A model generated the notes under the pieces. That model saw only the letters and a list, made by a program, of their open reading frames with translations, made no database searches and was not told the DNA's origin. Made by a program: the position numbers and the translations under genes. A stretch of 64,000 nt of DNA from RHLJ01 sp965242845 (lineage in GTDB: Bacteria; Bacteroidota; Rhodothermia; Balneolales; Balneolaceae). The stretch covers positions 372,001-436,000 of the forward strand of contig CBDETC010000002.1 in the NCBI GenBank assembly GCA_965242845.1, in the 5' to 3' direction. Numbering within the stretch: position 1 is the stretch's first letter; each line of letters opens with the position of its first letter. Below, one piece after another: positions 7,959-16,365 of the stretch.

Positions 7959-9995
7959 TCAAAACAAAGAAACCTGCCAGTAGGCTTTTTCTATATAGTC
8001 ACCTCTTACAATACGATCCACTACTTCCATTCCTTCCAGTACCTCTCCAATAATGGTATATCGCCCATTTAAATGAGGCATCCAATCGTGCATGATAAAG
8101 AATTGACTTCCTTCTGTATCAGTACCTGCACTGGCAATACCAACCTTACCACGAAAGTAATGCTCAGCATTAGCCTCAGTTGGAACTATGTAATCAGGGC
8201 CACCAAAACCATCTTGTGTCTCAACATCTCCTCCTTGAATTACAAAGTTTGGAATTACTCTATGAAATGGAACTCTGTTATAAGCCCTGGCAGTAATTAG
8301 GCTATCCATTCCAGAAATCGTTGCTGGTGCATTAAATACATCTATCTGAATAGATATATCTCCTTTATTGGTTTCCAATATTAAGGTTGGGTAAGGCCCT
8401 AGCTTAGTGAGTCTGTCCCAGTCTGGCTCCCGGAATGTTATCGAAGGAGCGCTGTCCTCACCAATTTCCCAACCCTGATTTCTAAGTGTTTGGTTTAATG
8501 CACCATTACCTATAGCTGCAAGTGAATCGATTAAAGGCTTGGCCTCTTCTTCAAATCTATCTTTTAGAACGGATGATATAGCCTGATAAACCTCAACATC
8601 TTCAGGAAGCTTGAACCGGGAAAGGAACTCTTCTATTACATAATACTCCGAGTTATCGATAATCATTGTATCTCTCAGTAAGGAAGCCATAACAAAAGTC
8701 ATCGAACGATCGACTGATCCCAAGACCTGTTTTACTTCTCCCCTTACTTCACCTTGAAATTCTGCCTTTACACTATCCTCCAGGTTACCCCACCACCAAG
8801 CCAGCTCCTGGAGTCCAAAAAACTTTATTAAACGCTGCTCAGAAGCTATATCGGATTTGAGTTGTTCCAGAAACTCAGAATTGGAAATCATTTTCTTTTG
8901 AATACTGTATAGCTTTGGCCTAAGATATGGACCCTCTCCCGCTAACTCATATACGATGTCTTCATATTGCTTTGGGTTCTTAATAGTGTTCAAAGCTTCT
9001 AGCCTTAATGTTGGCTCAATGCCTCGAATGAGTCCAATCTTATTTAGGATAGCTCGATCCAGTTCCCCAAGAAGCTCGGGGTTACTTTGGATAGCGATAA
9101 GCGATTCCATCTTCACGTTAGGATTTATATGATCTAACATAGCATTTAGTACCACTATCGCATGTTTGGTATGCTCATACCTGGCAATTCCCCTGGCAAT
9201 TTCTATCGCAAGTTGTACATCCATAGTTTGGAATTCATCCAGTTCGAAGCGGAATAAAGCCACATCCATATGGTTCTTCATTAGAATTCGAGTCAGATAT
9301 TGTTCTCCCGCCGGGGTATCAGGATAAAAGTTCTCGAGCATCTCCAACATAATTGCTTCATTACCTTCATCCAGGTCTTTTCGAATTCTATAAATTCCAT
9401 ATAAATACCCCTGGATTAGCTGGCTATTTGTTGACGAAAAAGCTTTCTCGATAATTGCCAACTCATCTTCTTTGCTGAGCTCATCGTCCATAGAAAGTCG
9501 CCCAACTGCTAGCGCGATTTCAAACCTGGTATCAAAATCACTTGCATTTTCAGTTTGCAGAAGCATTGAAAGCGTTTCAAGATTACCATGTAACCCTAAT
9601 ACAGATGCTAAACCAGCACTTTGCTGCCCTTCTTCCCATAATTGATGAAGCGCTCCTAGTTGCTCTTCTCCAATTTCCTTAAACCACAAAGATGCCCATG
9701 CTTCTTTCGTATCAACCTGACTTGCTTTACTAATTAAGATTTCAATCTCATCCGACTGAGTGCTAATCATCGCTTTCCATGCCTGCATACTCAATGAATC
9801 GTTTTCAGAATCAGTGTATTCTGTTATGGAGGACGCATCTCTGTCAAAAACGGAAGAGTAAAGTTCAGGGTACTCGACGGTAAGAAGTTCAGTCTGTTCC
9901 GGAGTTGTTTTGGTACAATTACCCAGGAAACCAAGAGTAAGTATAGCCCAGCCAAGCATATACATATTTTGCACACATTTTTTATTGAACTTCAT
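7959..9995 (-). CDS. Lipoprotein with HEAT-like repeats and C-terminal cyclophilin-type peptidyl-prolyl isomerase
   Basis: A 678-residue protein. The first 27 or so residues form a lipoprotein signal with lipobox LGFLGNC. About 500 residues of alpha-helical HEAT-like repeats follow, then a cyclophilin domain in roughly the last 140 residues, marked by FHRVIPNFVIQGGD and GSQFFIMHD. The cyclophilin domain would isomerise proline bonds in envelope proteins and the helical arm could hold clients. I prefer the ATG at 9995 because GGAG lies 8 nt upstream; an in-frame ATG at 10019 would add 8 residues. It is divergent from lexA with a 50-bp gap. Confidence 0.82.
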   Translation of the reverse strand: MKFNKKCVQNMYMLGWAILTLGFLGNCTKTTPEQTELLTVEYPELYSSVFDRDASSITEYTDSENDSLSMQAWKAMISTQSDEIEILISKASQVDTKEAWASLWFKEIGEEQLGALHQLWEEGQQSAGLASVLGLHGNLETLSMLLQTENASDFDTRFEIALAVGRLSMDDELSKEDELAIIEKAFSSTNSQLIQGYLYGIYRIRKDLDEGNEAIMLEMLENFYPDTPAGEQYLTRILMKNHMDVALFRFELDEFQTMDVQLAIEIARGIARYEHTKHAIVVLNAMLDHINPNVKMESLIAIQSNPELLGELDRAILNKIGLIRGIEPTLRLEALNTIKNPKQYEDIVYELAGEGPYLRPKLYSIQKKMISNSEFLEQLKSDIASEQRLIKFFGLQELAWWWGNLEDSVKAEFQGEVRGEVKQVLGSVDRSMTFVMASLLRDTMIIDNSEYYVIEEFLSRFKLPEDVEVYQAISSVLKDRFEEEAKPLIDSLAAIGNGALNQTLRNQGWEIGEDSAPSITFREPDWDRLTKLGPYPTLILETNKGDISIQIDVFNAPATISGMDSLITARAYNRVPFHRVIPNFVIQGGDVETQDGFGGPDYIVPTEANAEHYFRGKVGIASAGTDTEGSQFFIMHDWMPHLNGRYTIIGEVLEGMEVVDRIVRGDYIEKAYWQVSLF

Positions 9996-10045
9996 CTTAA
10001 AACTCCGTTTATTACACATGTTTTGTACAGTAAATAAATATCACT

Positions 10046-10702
10046 ATGGATAATGCGCATTTAACCCGAAAACAACAGGAATTTTTTTCCTTCATTGTCG
10101 ACTACAAGAAAGAATATGATGTTTGGCCCACCTATCGGGAAATTGCCGAACATTTTGGTTATCGCTCACCTAATAGTGTTACTCAAAATATTCAGGCCCT
10201 TCTAAAAAAAGGATTCCTTGTAAAAAAGAATGACGAAGAATATGACCTTCCTCGAGACAAAAAGGATCTTTTGGCAGATGCAGATTCGTACGAGGGTATT
10301 CCAATTCGAGGATTAATTGCAGCGGGTTATTTACAGGAAGCAGTTGAAGCAGACCTGGGCAGCATTACCATGAACACGCTGTTTCCTAATCTTGACAAAC
10401 TTTTTGCACTACGTGTTTCCGGGTTCAGTATGAAAGATGTCGATATCTATGATGGAGACTTCGTGTTGCTCATGGATACCAAACTCAATAGTGGAGAAAT
10501 TGGTGCCGTACTTTATAATGGAGAGACTTCTTTAAAGCGAATTTTCTGGGATGAAAATGGACTTCGATTGGAAGCTGCGAATGAAGCTTATGATGATATT
10601 TACATTGACCCCGATGTATTTGAAGAAGTAAAAATTATCGGCAAATACATCGGACATGTAAATAGACAGGGCTTTCATAGAGCCCCGTCTAAAGTAGCTT
10701 AG
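10046..10702 (+). CDS. lexA: LexA repressor
   Basis: A 218-residue protein with an N-terminal winged helix (LTRKQQEFFSFI, PTYREIAEHFGYRSPNSV) and a C-terminal S24 protease-like domain. The self-cleavage site is A93-G94 (IAAGYL), the catalytic serine S128 (SGFSMKD) and the lysine about K164 (TSLKRIFW). LexA represses DNA-damage genes until RecA filaments stimulate self-cleavage. The 50-bp gap shared with the divergent HEAT-cyclophilin gene should hold its promoter and possibly an operator, but I could not identify a LexA box with confidence. The 3' end overlaps the convergent gene by 4 nt. Confidence 0.92.
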   Translation: MDNAHLTRKQQEFFSFIVDYKKEYDVWPTYREIAEHFGYRSPNSVTQNIQALLKKGFLVKKNDEEYDLPRDKKDLLADADSYEGIPIRGLIAAGYLQEAVEADLGSITMNTLFPNLDKLFALRVSGFSMKDVDIYDGDFVLLMDTKLNSGEIGAVLYNGETSLKRIFWDENGLRLEAANEAYDDIYIDPDVFEEVKIIGKYIGHVNRQGFHRAPSKVA

Positions 10703-11217
10703 CTTTCTTTTTTCCAGTAGTGACCATCAAAAATTGTTGTCCAGGTTTTACCTTCATCAGATGATTGCTCCCAATGCTGACGGATGTGGTCATCTGCTAA
10801 GTGATAAAAGGTAAGCTTGTAATCCAGCTTCACTCCGCCTTGTCCTACTCCTGTTCCTGTATACTTAAGAGCTTTTGCACTTTCGTCATAGGAACCGGAA
10901 AATTCAATCGGAATGCCACCACTGCCTATCCATTTTTGATGCCACTTTCCATCCAGTATGTTATAGTAATTGAGGCTTTTACCAGTGTATCCCGAGCCTC
11001 CCGTCCAGTTTTCTAAAATCACGCAATCACCAATCGTAAGTTCGATCCTGCTGTTTCCTACTACAACATCCTGGGTATTTTTTACTTCCCATTCTCCAAT
11101 CCAGAAATCGAATTGGCGGTACTCGGGCATAGTTTTACACCTTGATTGTTGTGCCTGTTGAGCAAATACAGATGAGGATATAATGAGTAGCGAGAATAAA
11201 ATTGTAAGCTTCTTCAT
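10699..11217 (-). CDS. Exported DUF1579-like protein
   Basis: A 172-residue protein with a signal peptide ending SSVFAQ (about residues 1-20) and one small beta-rich domain marked by FDFWIGEWEV near the start and a closing GHYWKK. These fit the DUF1579 / lipocalin-like group of secreted proteins of unknown function. It is transcribed towards lexA and away from the AraC-type gene. No catalytic residues are evident. Confidence 0.65.
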   Translation of the reverse strand: MKKLTILFSLLIISSSVFAQQAQQSRCKTMPEYRQFDFWIGEWEVKNTQDVVVGNSRIELTIGDCVILENWTGGSGYTGKSLNYYNILDGKWHQKWIGSGGIPIEFSGSYDESAKALKYTGTGVGQGGVKLDYKLTFYHLADDHIRQHWEQSSDEGKTWTTIFDGHYWKKES

Positions 11218-11290
11218 GTGATTTTCTTATTAATGATCTCCTCAAATCTAAGCCCGGGAACCTTTAAATAAGAAACAGAAGCTGTAACGA

Positions 11291-12394
11291 TTAATCGGGA
11301 TTTACACCATTTACCGTATGTTGCTTCCTGAATTCGGAAGGGGTACAGCCTTCAAATCGACGAAATGCTTTATTGAAAGAAGTTTTATTACTAAAGCCAG
11401 ACTCTAAGGCTATACCGTGAATTGTGAGTACATCATGCTTCTCGATAAGAAGCTTTTTTGCCTCCTCAACACGGTATTTGTTTACAAAATCAGAAAACTT
11501 TTCGCCGAGCTCATCATTGAGTACTTCAGACAGATGGTGTTTCTGAGTTTCTATGGAAAGCGCTAAACGCTGAAGGGTTAAATCTTTTTCCAGGAATAAT
11601 TTCTGAGCCTCCATCACCTGCCTCAGTTTTTCTGATATTTTTACTTTTTCATTCTGTCCAAGTGAGGAATTTTGGTACTTAGGTGCTGAAGCGGATGACG
11701 ACTTAATTTCTGTTGTGTAGCCTAGATAACCTGTTACATAAATGAAAATGCTCATCGAAAAAGAAATTGCGTAATCGTATCCGCGCAAATAGCCGTAGAA
11801 ATAAGTCATGATGTAATACGAGATAAAACCCAACACAAAACCGAGGAATAGAAATATGGATGCGTTAAAAAGTCGTCTTTCTTTTATCTCAGTGGAATGA
11901 TTTTTGGAAATACGATATGCCAGCCCCCAATAAATCAACATAGATAAAACCTGGAGCCATGGTATAAGCTGACTGAACAAAATAACCCATGGAGGATTTG
12001 ATGAATATGTGGTCATTAGTTCTACTTTATTATCCGCACTTGATAAGTAATAGGGTACGTTTAATAACAAGTAGACAATCCCAGGAATAAGATGTGGAAG
12101 GAGTTTCTTGATGGAATACGAATGCTCATCAATAACTGATTTAATAAAAAAGTAGAAAAGCGGCCCATATACGAAATAATAGGGAGCACTTACCCTATTA
12201 AGATGTGGGAAAAGGAACCGATAGCCAGTCCAATAGAAAACATATTCGACCAGAGTTATTGAAAAAAGTAAGCATATCACTGCTAGTAAATAGAAGCTCA
12301 CCCTTTTCTTTCTGATCAATAAAGCGGAAAGAAATACCCCCTGAGCTGAAGCAAACAGAAAAATAGACGTCCATGTATCGAAAGAGTATTCCAA
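11291..12394 (-). CDS. Membrane-bound AraC-family transcriptional regulator
   Basis: A 367-residue protein with about seven or eight hydrophobic helices in residues 5-225, a linker, and an AraC-type double helix-turn-helix in the last 100 residues. The helix-turn-helix includes KLLIEKHDVLTIHGIALE, GFSNKTSFNKAFRRFEG and TPSEFRKQ. Proteins of this design are thought to sense a membrane or extracellular signal and regulate transcription directly; ligand and targets are unknown. The only available start is a TTG immediately after an in-frame stop, with no ATG before the first helix, so the first residues are less certain. It is divergent from rplU. Confidence 0.82.
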   Translation of the reverse strand: MEYSFDTWTSIFLFASAQGVFLSALLIRKKRVSFYLLAVICLLFSITLVEYVFYWTGYRFLFPHLNRVSAPYYFVYGPLFYFFIKSVIDEHSYSIKKLLPHLIPGIVYLLLNVPYYLSSADNKVELMTTYSSNPPWVILFSQLIPWLQVLSMLIYWGLAYRISKNHSTEIKERRLFNASIFLFLGFVLGFISYYIMTYFYGYLRGYDYAISFSMSIFIYVTGYLGYTTEIKSSSASAPKYQNSSLGQNEKVKISEKLRQVMEAQKLFLEKDLTLQRLALSIETQKHHLSEVLNDELGEKFSDFVNKYRVEEAKKLLIEKHDVLTIHGIALESGFSNKTSFNKAFRRFEGCTPSEFRKQHTVNGVNPD

Positions 12395-12522
12395 TTAAAC
12401 CAGAATTAAGAATCTTTATACGCGGATAGTATAAAGTTTTTGATTGAAATTCTTTCTTTTGAATACGTATTGCCTTATCTTTTAAAGCTCTGAGAAAAAT
12501 CAAAAAAGTAGATAAAAAGACT

Positions 12523-13029
12523 ATGTACGCGGTTGTAGAAATTGGCGGGCATCAATACAAAGTAGCCGAAAAAGATATTTTATTTGTCGACAAGCAAAAT
12601 GTGGAAGGCAAGAGTGTCTCATTTGATAAAGTGTTGCTTGTTAAAGACGATGCTGGTGTAAAAGTTGGAACTCCTGTGGTTGAAGGTGCTCAGGTTTCCG
12701 CTACCATTCTTGATACAGTTAAAGCTGATAAAGTGCTCGTTTTCAAAAAGAAGAGACGTAAAGGATATCAGAAGATGAATGGACATCGTCAGGTGTTGTC
12801 TCAAATTCAAATTGATGGAATTACCTTAAACGGAGCGAAAAAGAAAGCAGCTGCACCAAAAAAAGCAGCAGCGCCTAAAGCTGAGGCTCCAAAAAAGGAA
12901 CAAGCAAAAGCTGAAACTTCTGATTTAAGTTCTAACACTGTAGCGGAGTTAAAGAAACTCGCTAAAGAACAAGGAATCGAAGGCTATTCTAGCATGAAAA
13001 AAGCTGAACTAATCGAAGCATTAAGCTAA
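12523..13029 (+). CDS. rplU: 50S ribosomal protein L21 with C-terminal Lys/Ala linker and Rho-N/SAP-like tail
   Basis: Residues 1-103 are a complete L21 (MYAVVEIGGHQYKV start, FKKKRRKGYQKMNGHRQ RNA-binding segment). The protein then continues to 168 residues through a Lys/Ala/Pro linker (about 106-132) and a small helical module (133-168; TVAELKKLAKEQGIEGY, MKKAELIEAL). That module resembles Rho N-terminal or SAP-like nucleic-acid binding domains. Most bacterial L21 proteins stop near residue 103. The tail could contact rRNA, DNA or nascent RNA. rpmA follows after 29 nt, the usual order; obgE, often third in this operon, is elsewhere (50212-51213). Confidence 0.95.
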   Translation: MYAVVEIGGHQYKVAEKDILFVDKQNVEGKSVSFDKVLLVKDDAGVKVGTPVVEGAQVSATILDTVKADKVLVFKKKRRKGYQKMNGHRQVLSQIQIDGITLNGAKKKAAAPKKAAAPKAEAPKKEQAKAETSDLSSNTVAELKKLAKEQGIEGYSSMKKAELIEALS

Positions 13030-13058
13030 AACAAGAAATTAATTAACGGTCTAATATC

Positions 13059-13316
13059 ATGGCACATAAGAAAGGACAAGGTTCTACCAGAAATGGACGT
13101 GATTCAGAAAGTAAACGCCTTGGCGTAAAAAGATTCGGAGGCGAATTTGTTCGCGCCGGAGGCATTATTGTACGCCAGCGAGGTACAAAATTTCATCCAG
13201 GCAACAATGTGAAAAGAGGTGGAGACGATACTCTCTTTTCTGTAGCTGACGGACATGTATCTTTCACGACTTCAACAGGTGGAAGAAAATTTGTAAATGT
13301 CGAGCCTGTTAACTAA
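13059..13316 (+). CDS. rpmA: 50S ribosomal protein L27
   Basis: An 85-residue protein beginning MAHKKGQGSTRNGRDSESKR, the classic L27 start, without the N-terminal cleaved extension seen in Firmicutes. L27 lies by the peptidyl transferase centre and its N-terminus contacts the tRNA acceptor ends. It is co-transcribed with rplU and followed by a strong terminator. Confidence 0.97.
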   Translation: MAHKKGQGSTRNGRDSESKRLGVKRFGGEFVRAGGIIVRQRGTKFHPGNNVKRGGDDTLFSVADGHVSFTTSTGGRKFVNVEPVN

Positions 13317-13342
13317 ACTAAGATTGTCGATCATCTATGTTG

Positions 13343-13377
13343 AAAGCCATCCGTCGTAAGACCGATGGCTTTTTTTA
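13343..13377 (+). terminator. Rho-independent terminator after rplU-rpmA
   Basis: The stem GCCATC / GATGGC with an additional internal pairing GTC/GAC and a small loop is followed by TTTTTTT. It lies 27 nt after the rpmA stop and closes the ribosomal protein operon, 12 nt before the next start codon. Confidence 0.85.
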
Positions 13378-13389
13378 TATCTTTGAATT

Positions 13390-14040
13390 ATGAAAGGATT
13401 ACGCATACCCGGTTTAGACCTCCCTGTTAACTCTATCTTTTGTATCGGCAGAAACTACGTCGATCATGCCAAAGAGATGGGGCATGAAGCTCCTAAAAAA
13501 CCTATGGTTTTTCTGAAGGCTCGCAACGCTATATGTTTCGATGGCTCTACCATTACTCTCCCACCTCAGAGTAATAATGTTCACCATGAAGTAGAATTAG
13601 TGATCGCTATAGAAAAAGCTGGTGCAAACATTCCTCAGGAAAAAGCTCTGGAGTATATCGCAGGATTTGGGGTCGGAATAGATTTCACTGCACGGGACCT
13701 CCAGAAAAAAGCAAAGGAAAGTGGACACCCCTGGAGTGTTTGTAAAGGTTTTGATGGCTTTGGCCCAATCAGTTCGTTCACCCCTTTTCACAATCAATCC
13801 TTCTCGGATCTATCTATTTCTCTTTCTGTAAATGAGGAAATTCGACAAGATGGAAGCATTTCTTCTATGATCTTTAGCGTAGAGGAATTGATAAGTTACC
13901 TTTCTACCATCTTCACTCTTGATGAAGGAGATTTAATTTTTACGGGAACACCAGAGGGGGTTGGTGCAGTAAAAGCTGGAGACCAAGTCACCGCTACCCT
14001 TAATGAAAATTTAGCCAAGCTAACTGTGAACATCGAATAG
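13390..14040 (+). CDS. Fumarylacetoacetate hydrolase (FAH) family protein
   Basis: A 216-residue single-domain FAH protein. FCIGRNYVDHAKEMG, PMVFLKARNAI, the metal-ligand segment HHEVELVIAI and the closing FTGTPEGVGAV are all present. The family hydrolyses C-C bonds or decarboxylates beta-keto acids with a divalent metal; small members are often acylpyruvases or oxaloacetate decarboxylases. The exact substrate cannot be read from sequence. The stop codon overlaps the GTG start of the next gene by 1 nt. Confidence 0.88.
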   Translation: MKGLRIPGLDLPVNSIFCIGRNYVDHAKEMGHEAPKKPMVFLKARNAICFDGSTITLPPQSNNVHHEVELVIAIEKAGANIPQEKALEYIAGFGVGIDFTARDLQKKAKESGHPWSVCKGFDGFGPISSFTPFHNQSFSDLSISLSVNEEIRQDGSISSMIFSVEELISYLSTIFTLDEGDLIFTGTPEGVGAVKAGDQVTATLNENLAKLTVNIE

Positions 14041-15896
14041 TGGCCTTAAAACATTTATCCTTCACTTTACTCATTTGTGTTGTCTCATTAGGTGTTCATG
14101 CACAACCGCAGGGATATCTTTGGCCTACTGATGCCAGTCCATACTTAACTTCCACTTTTGGAGAAACCCGGTCAGCTCATTTCCACGCAGGGTTGGACAT
14201 TAAAACCTGGGGAAGAGAAGGATACAGAGTGTTAGCATCAAAGGATGGGGTAGTTACCAGGTTGGGGATAGCAGTAGATGGATATGGGAAAGTAATTTAT
14301 CTACAACATGAAGATGGCACATCGACTGTTTATGCGCATTTACAACGATTTAATAACGAACTTCAATCTTATATCGACTCTCTTAGACTTAAGGATTATT
14401 CATTTGAAATCGATGTACAGGTTGAGGATGCAGGCTTTTATGTAGAACAAGGTGAAGTGATTGGTTATACCGGATCGACCGGAGTAGGGCCTCCGCATTT
14501 GCATTTTGAAATAAGAGATCCAAACGGAATACCATTCAATGCACTCGAAACAAATCTCGTTGTTCAGGATAGCATCCCCCCCACCCTTTCCGCGCTGATC
14601 GCAGTGCCATTGAGTAAAGAAACAATCATTCGTGGCTCCAAATATCCCCAAACTTACTATCCCACTAAGAATGAATATGGAGAAGTCGATTTTGGAACGA
14701 TAGAAGCATCAGGGCCAGTCGGTCTAATGATCTCGACCTTCGATGAAGCTGAGGGGGTTACTAATAAATATGCTGTTTATGAGCTGATGCTTTCAGATAA
14801 AATTGATACACTTTTCTACCAAAAGATTGATCAGTTTTCTTTTGAGGAAACAGATTTAATGTTTAATGATCGGTTTCCTGCTTTTGGTGCTAGCAGAAGA
14901 TCCTACCAGGTACTCTTTGAAAAAGAAGGACCCGAAAATCCTTTCTATAAAATTGTAGATCCTCGCTCCTCTATTGATATAATTGATTCTGTAGCTAGCT
15001 TTACTATCTCCGCAACAGACTATTATGGCAACTCTGTAAATGCATCCGTTCGAGTTGATGGTTCTTCAAGCAATTCATCACTCCAGATAGAGCCACGTAA
15101 GGAGCCCATCCAGAACTGGTATTGGAATAATGACTGGGCATTTACAGGAGAGGCAGTGATCTCCCTTACTGATTCTTCAATCGGCACTTCGTGGAATCAA
15201 ACACTTAATCAACAGCTTCTCAACGTTGACGGTAATGAGTATTTATGGACTCGGATTTATCCTAATCAAAGTCTGACCTTTTCCGACCCCACCGGGAATC
15301 TTAAGCTAAAATTCCTGGAGGATAGTTTCTTTGACGCAGTCACTGTTTCAGCATATACAGGCAAGCTTGATGGCTACCATTATCTTAATATCCAGCCAGG
15401 GATGATTCCATCTCGATCAGAATTCAAAATCGAGTACTACTTGGAAGATGATTTTGATTCAGAATCCAGGTACCAGCTTTTCAGAATCGATCGCGCCCGG
15501 AATGAAATCAGGTATGTTGATTCCAAACAAATAGGAAGAACCATACATGGCTACCCTTCTGCTCTCGGAGAGTTTCTTGTAATGCCAGACAACCAGCCTC
15601 CGGTAATAGAATTCCCAAAAGTTATTGACACTTCTTACGGGAAATGGCTACTTCACATTCCTGTTGAAGATCCAATTTCAGGGATCGACTTTGAATCCGC
15701 TACCATTTCTGTGAACGGAATTCAGGGGATTGCTGAGTATGATAATGAAGAAGATCTCCTCACCTACTACAATCCTTCATTCCTTCCCAAAAAAGAGAAT
15801 CTGGTCACAATAACTATAAGTGATCGAGCAGGAAATACGATTACCGAAAGCTTCAGGGTACCGCTAGATATAAGCGATGCAGCTAATCTCAACTAG
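14040..15896 (+). CDS. Exported M23 family metallopeptidase
   Basis: A 618-residue protein with a signal peptide ending GVHAQ (about residue 22) and an N-terminal LytM/M23 domain. Zinc ligands are H49 and D53 (HAGLD) and H155 (HLHFEIRD), with H100 and H153 as likely catalytic histidines. M23 enzymes cut peptidoglycan cross-links or act as envelope scaffolds. The remaining 450 residues are beta-rich, Ig-like repeats without recognised motifs and may bind the wall or partners. It starts with GTG overlapping the preceding stop. Its 3' end overlaps the convergent ridA gene by 33 nt, a rather long overlap. Confidence 0.87.
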   Translation: MALKHLSFTLLICVVSLGVHAQPQGYLWPTDASPYLTSTFGETRSAHFHAGLDIKTWGREGYRVLASKDGVVTRLGIAVDGYGKVIYLQHEDGTSTVYAHLQRFNNELQSYIDSLRLKDYSFEIDVQVEDAGFYVEQGEVIGYTGSTGVGPPHLHFEIRDPNGIPFNALETNLVVQDSIPPTLSALIAVPLSKETIIRGSKYPQTYYPTKNEYGEVDFGTIEASGPVGLMISTFDEAEGVTNKYAVYELMLSDKIDTLFYQKIDQFSFEETDLMFNDRFPAFGASRRSYQVLFEKEGPENPFYKIVDPRSSIDIIDSVASFTISATDYYGNSVNASVRVDGSSSNSSLQIEPRKEPIQNWYWNNDWAFTGEAVISLTDSSIGTSWNQTLNQQLLNVDGNEYLWTRIYPNQSLTFSDPTGNLKLKFLEDSFFDAVTVSAYTGKLDGYHYLNIQPGMIPSRSEFKIEYYLEDDFDSESRYQLFRIDRARNEIRYVDSKQIGRTIHGYPSALGEFLVMPDNQPPVIEFPKVIDTSYGKWLLHIPVEDPISGIDFESATISVNGIQGIAEYDNEEDLLTYYNPSFLPKKENLVTITISDRAGNTITESFRVPLDISDAANLN

Positions 15897-16241
15897 CACT
15901 TCCTTAGGAAGTGTTTGAACCGCAACCGTTTCTCTTGCAGGAGGATCGGTCTCAAAATGACTGCCATATACCTTATTTACGTCTCCAAAATCTCCCATAT
16001 CATCCAGAAAAATGGAGCACTTAATAACTTTTGAAAAGTCACTCCCTGCCTCTGCCAGAACAGCTGACAGATTTTTCATTACTTGTTCAGCCTGAGCAAT
16101 AGCAGTATCTCCTACAATTTGCATCGTTTCAGGGTCGAGAGGAATTTGTCCGGAACAGTACACTAAGTCATTGTGAATAATAGCCTGGCTATATGGTCCT
16201 ATTGCTGCAGGTGCACTGTCAGTTGATACAGTTTTTTTCAT
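15864..16241 (-). CDS. ridA: RidA family reactive imine/enamine deaminase
   Basis: A 125-residue protein with the RidA signatures APAAIGPYSQA at the start, VYCSGQIPLDPET, and PPARETVAV near the end, where the Arg binds the substrate carboxylate. RidA hydrolyses reactive 2-aminoacrylate-type intermediates released by PLP enzymes. A cystathionine-synthase-like PLP enzyme is encoded 2.6 kb away, but no operon link exists. The length is typical. Confidence 0.92.
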   Translation of the reverse strand: MKKTVSTDSAPAAIGPYSQAIIHNDLVYCSGQIPLDPETMQIVGDTAIAQAEQVMKNLSAVLAEAGSDFSKVIKCSIFLDDMGDFGDVNKVYGSHFETDPPARETVAVQTLPKEVLVEISCIAYI

Positions 16242-16283
16242 GTTATTTAAACGTTATTTGATTCGTTGACTCCAACTGCTTGT

Positions 16284-16314
16284 ATTGCAGAAAGTTCTTT
16301 ATATGGTTACTTTG
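16284..16314 (+). promoter_or_regulatory. Candidate promoter of the TPR lipoprotein pair
   Basis: ATTG at 16284-16287 followed by 19 nt and TTACTTTG (16307-16314) approximates the Bacteroidota TTTG-N19/21-TAnnTTTG promoter. The box lies 51 nt before the ATG at 16366. Match quality is moderate and there is no experimental support. Confidence 0.3.
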
Positions 16315-16365
16315 TAAAACTTAATAAAAGAATTTTAACTCATCCATTTTCAAATCAGGTAAAAA

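Noticed and set aside
9996..10045. LexA operator in the lexA/HEAT-cyclophilin gap
   Set aside because: ACATGTTTTGTACAGT is suggestive but only imperfectly symmetric and I cannot match it to a known LexA box.
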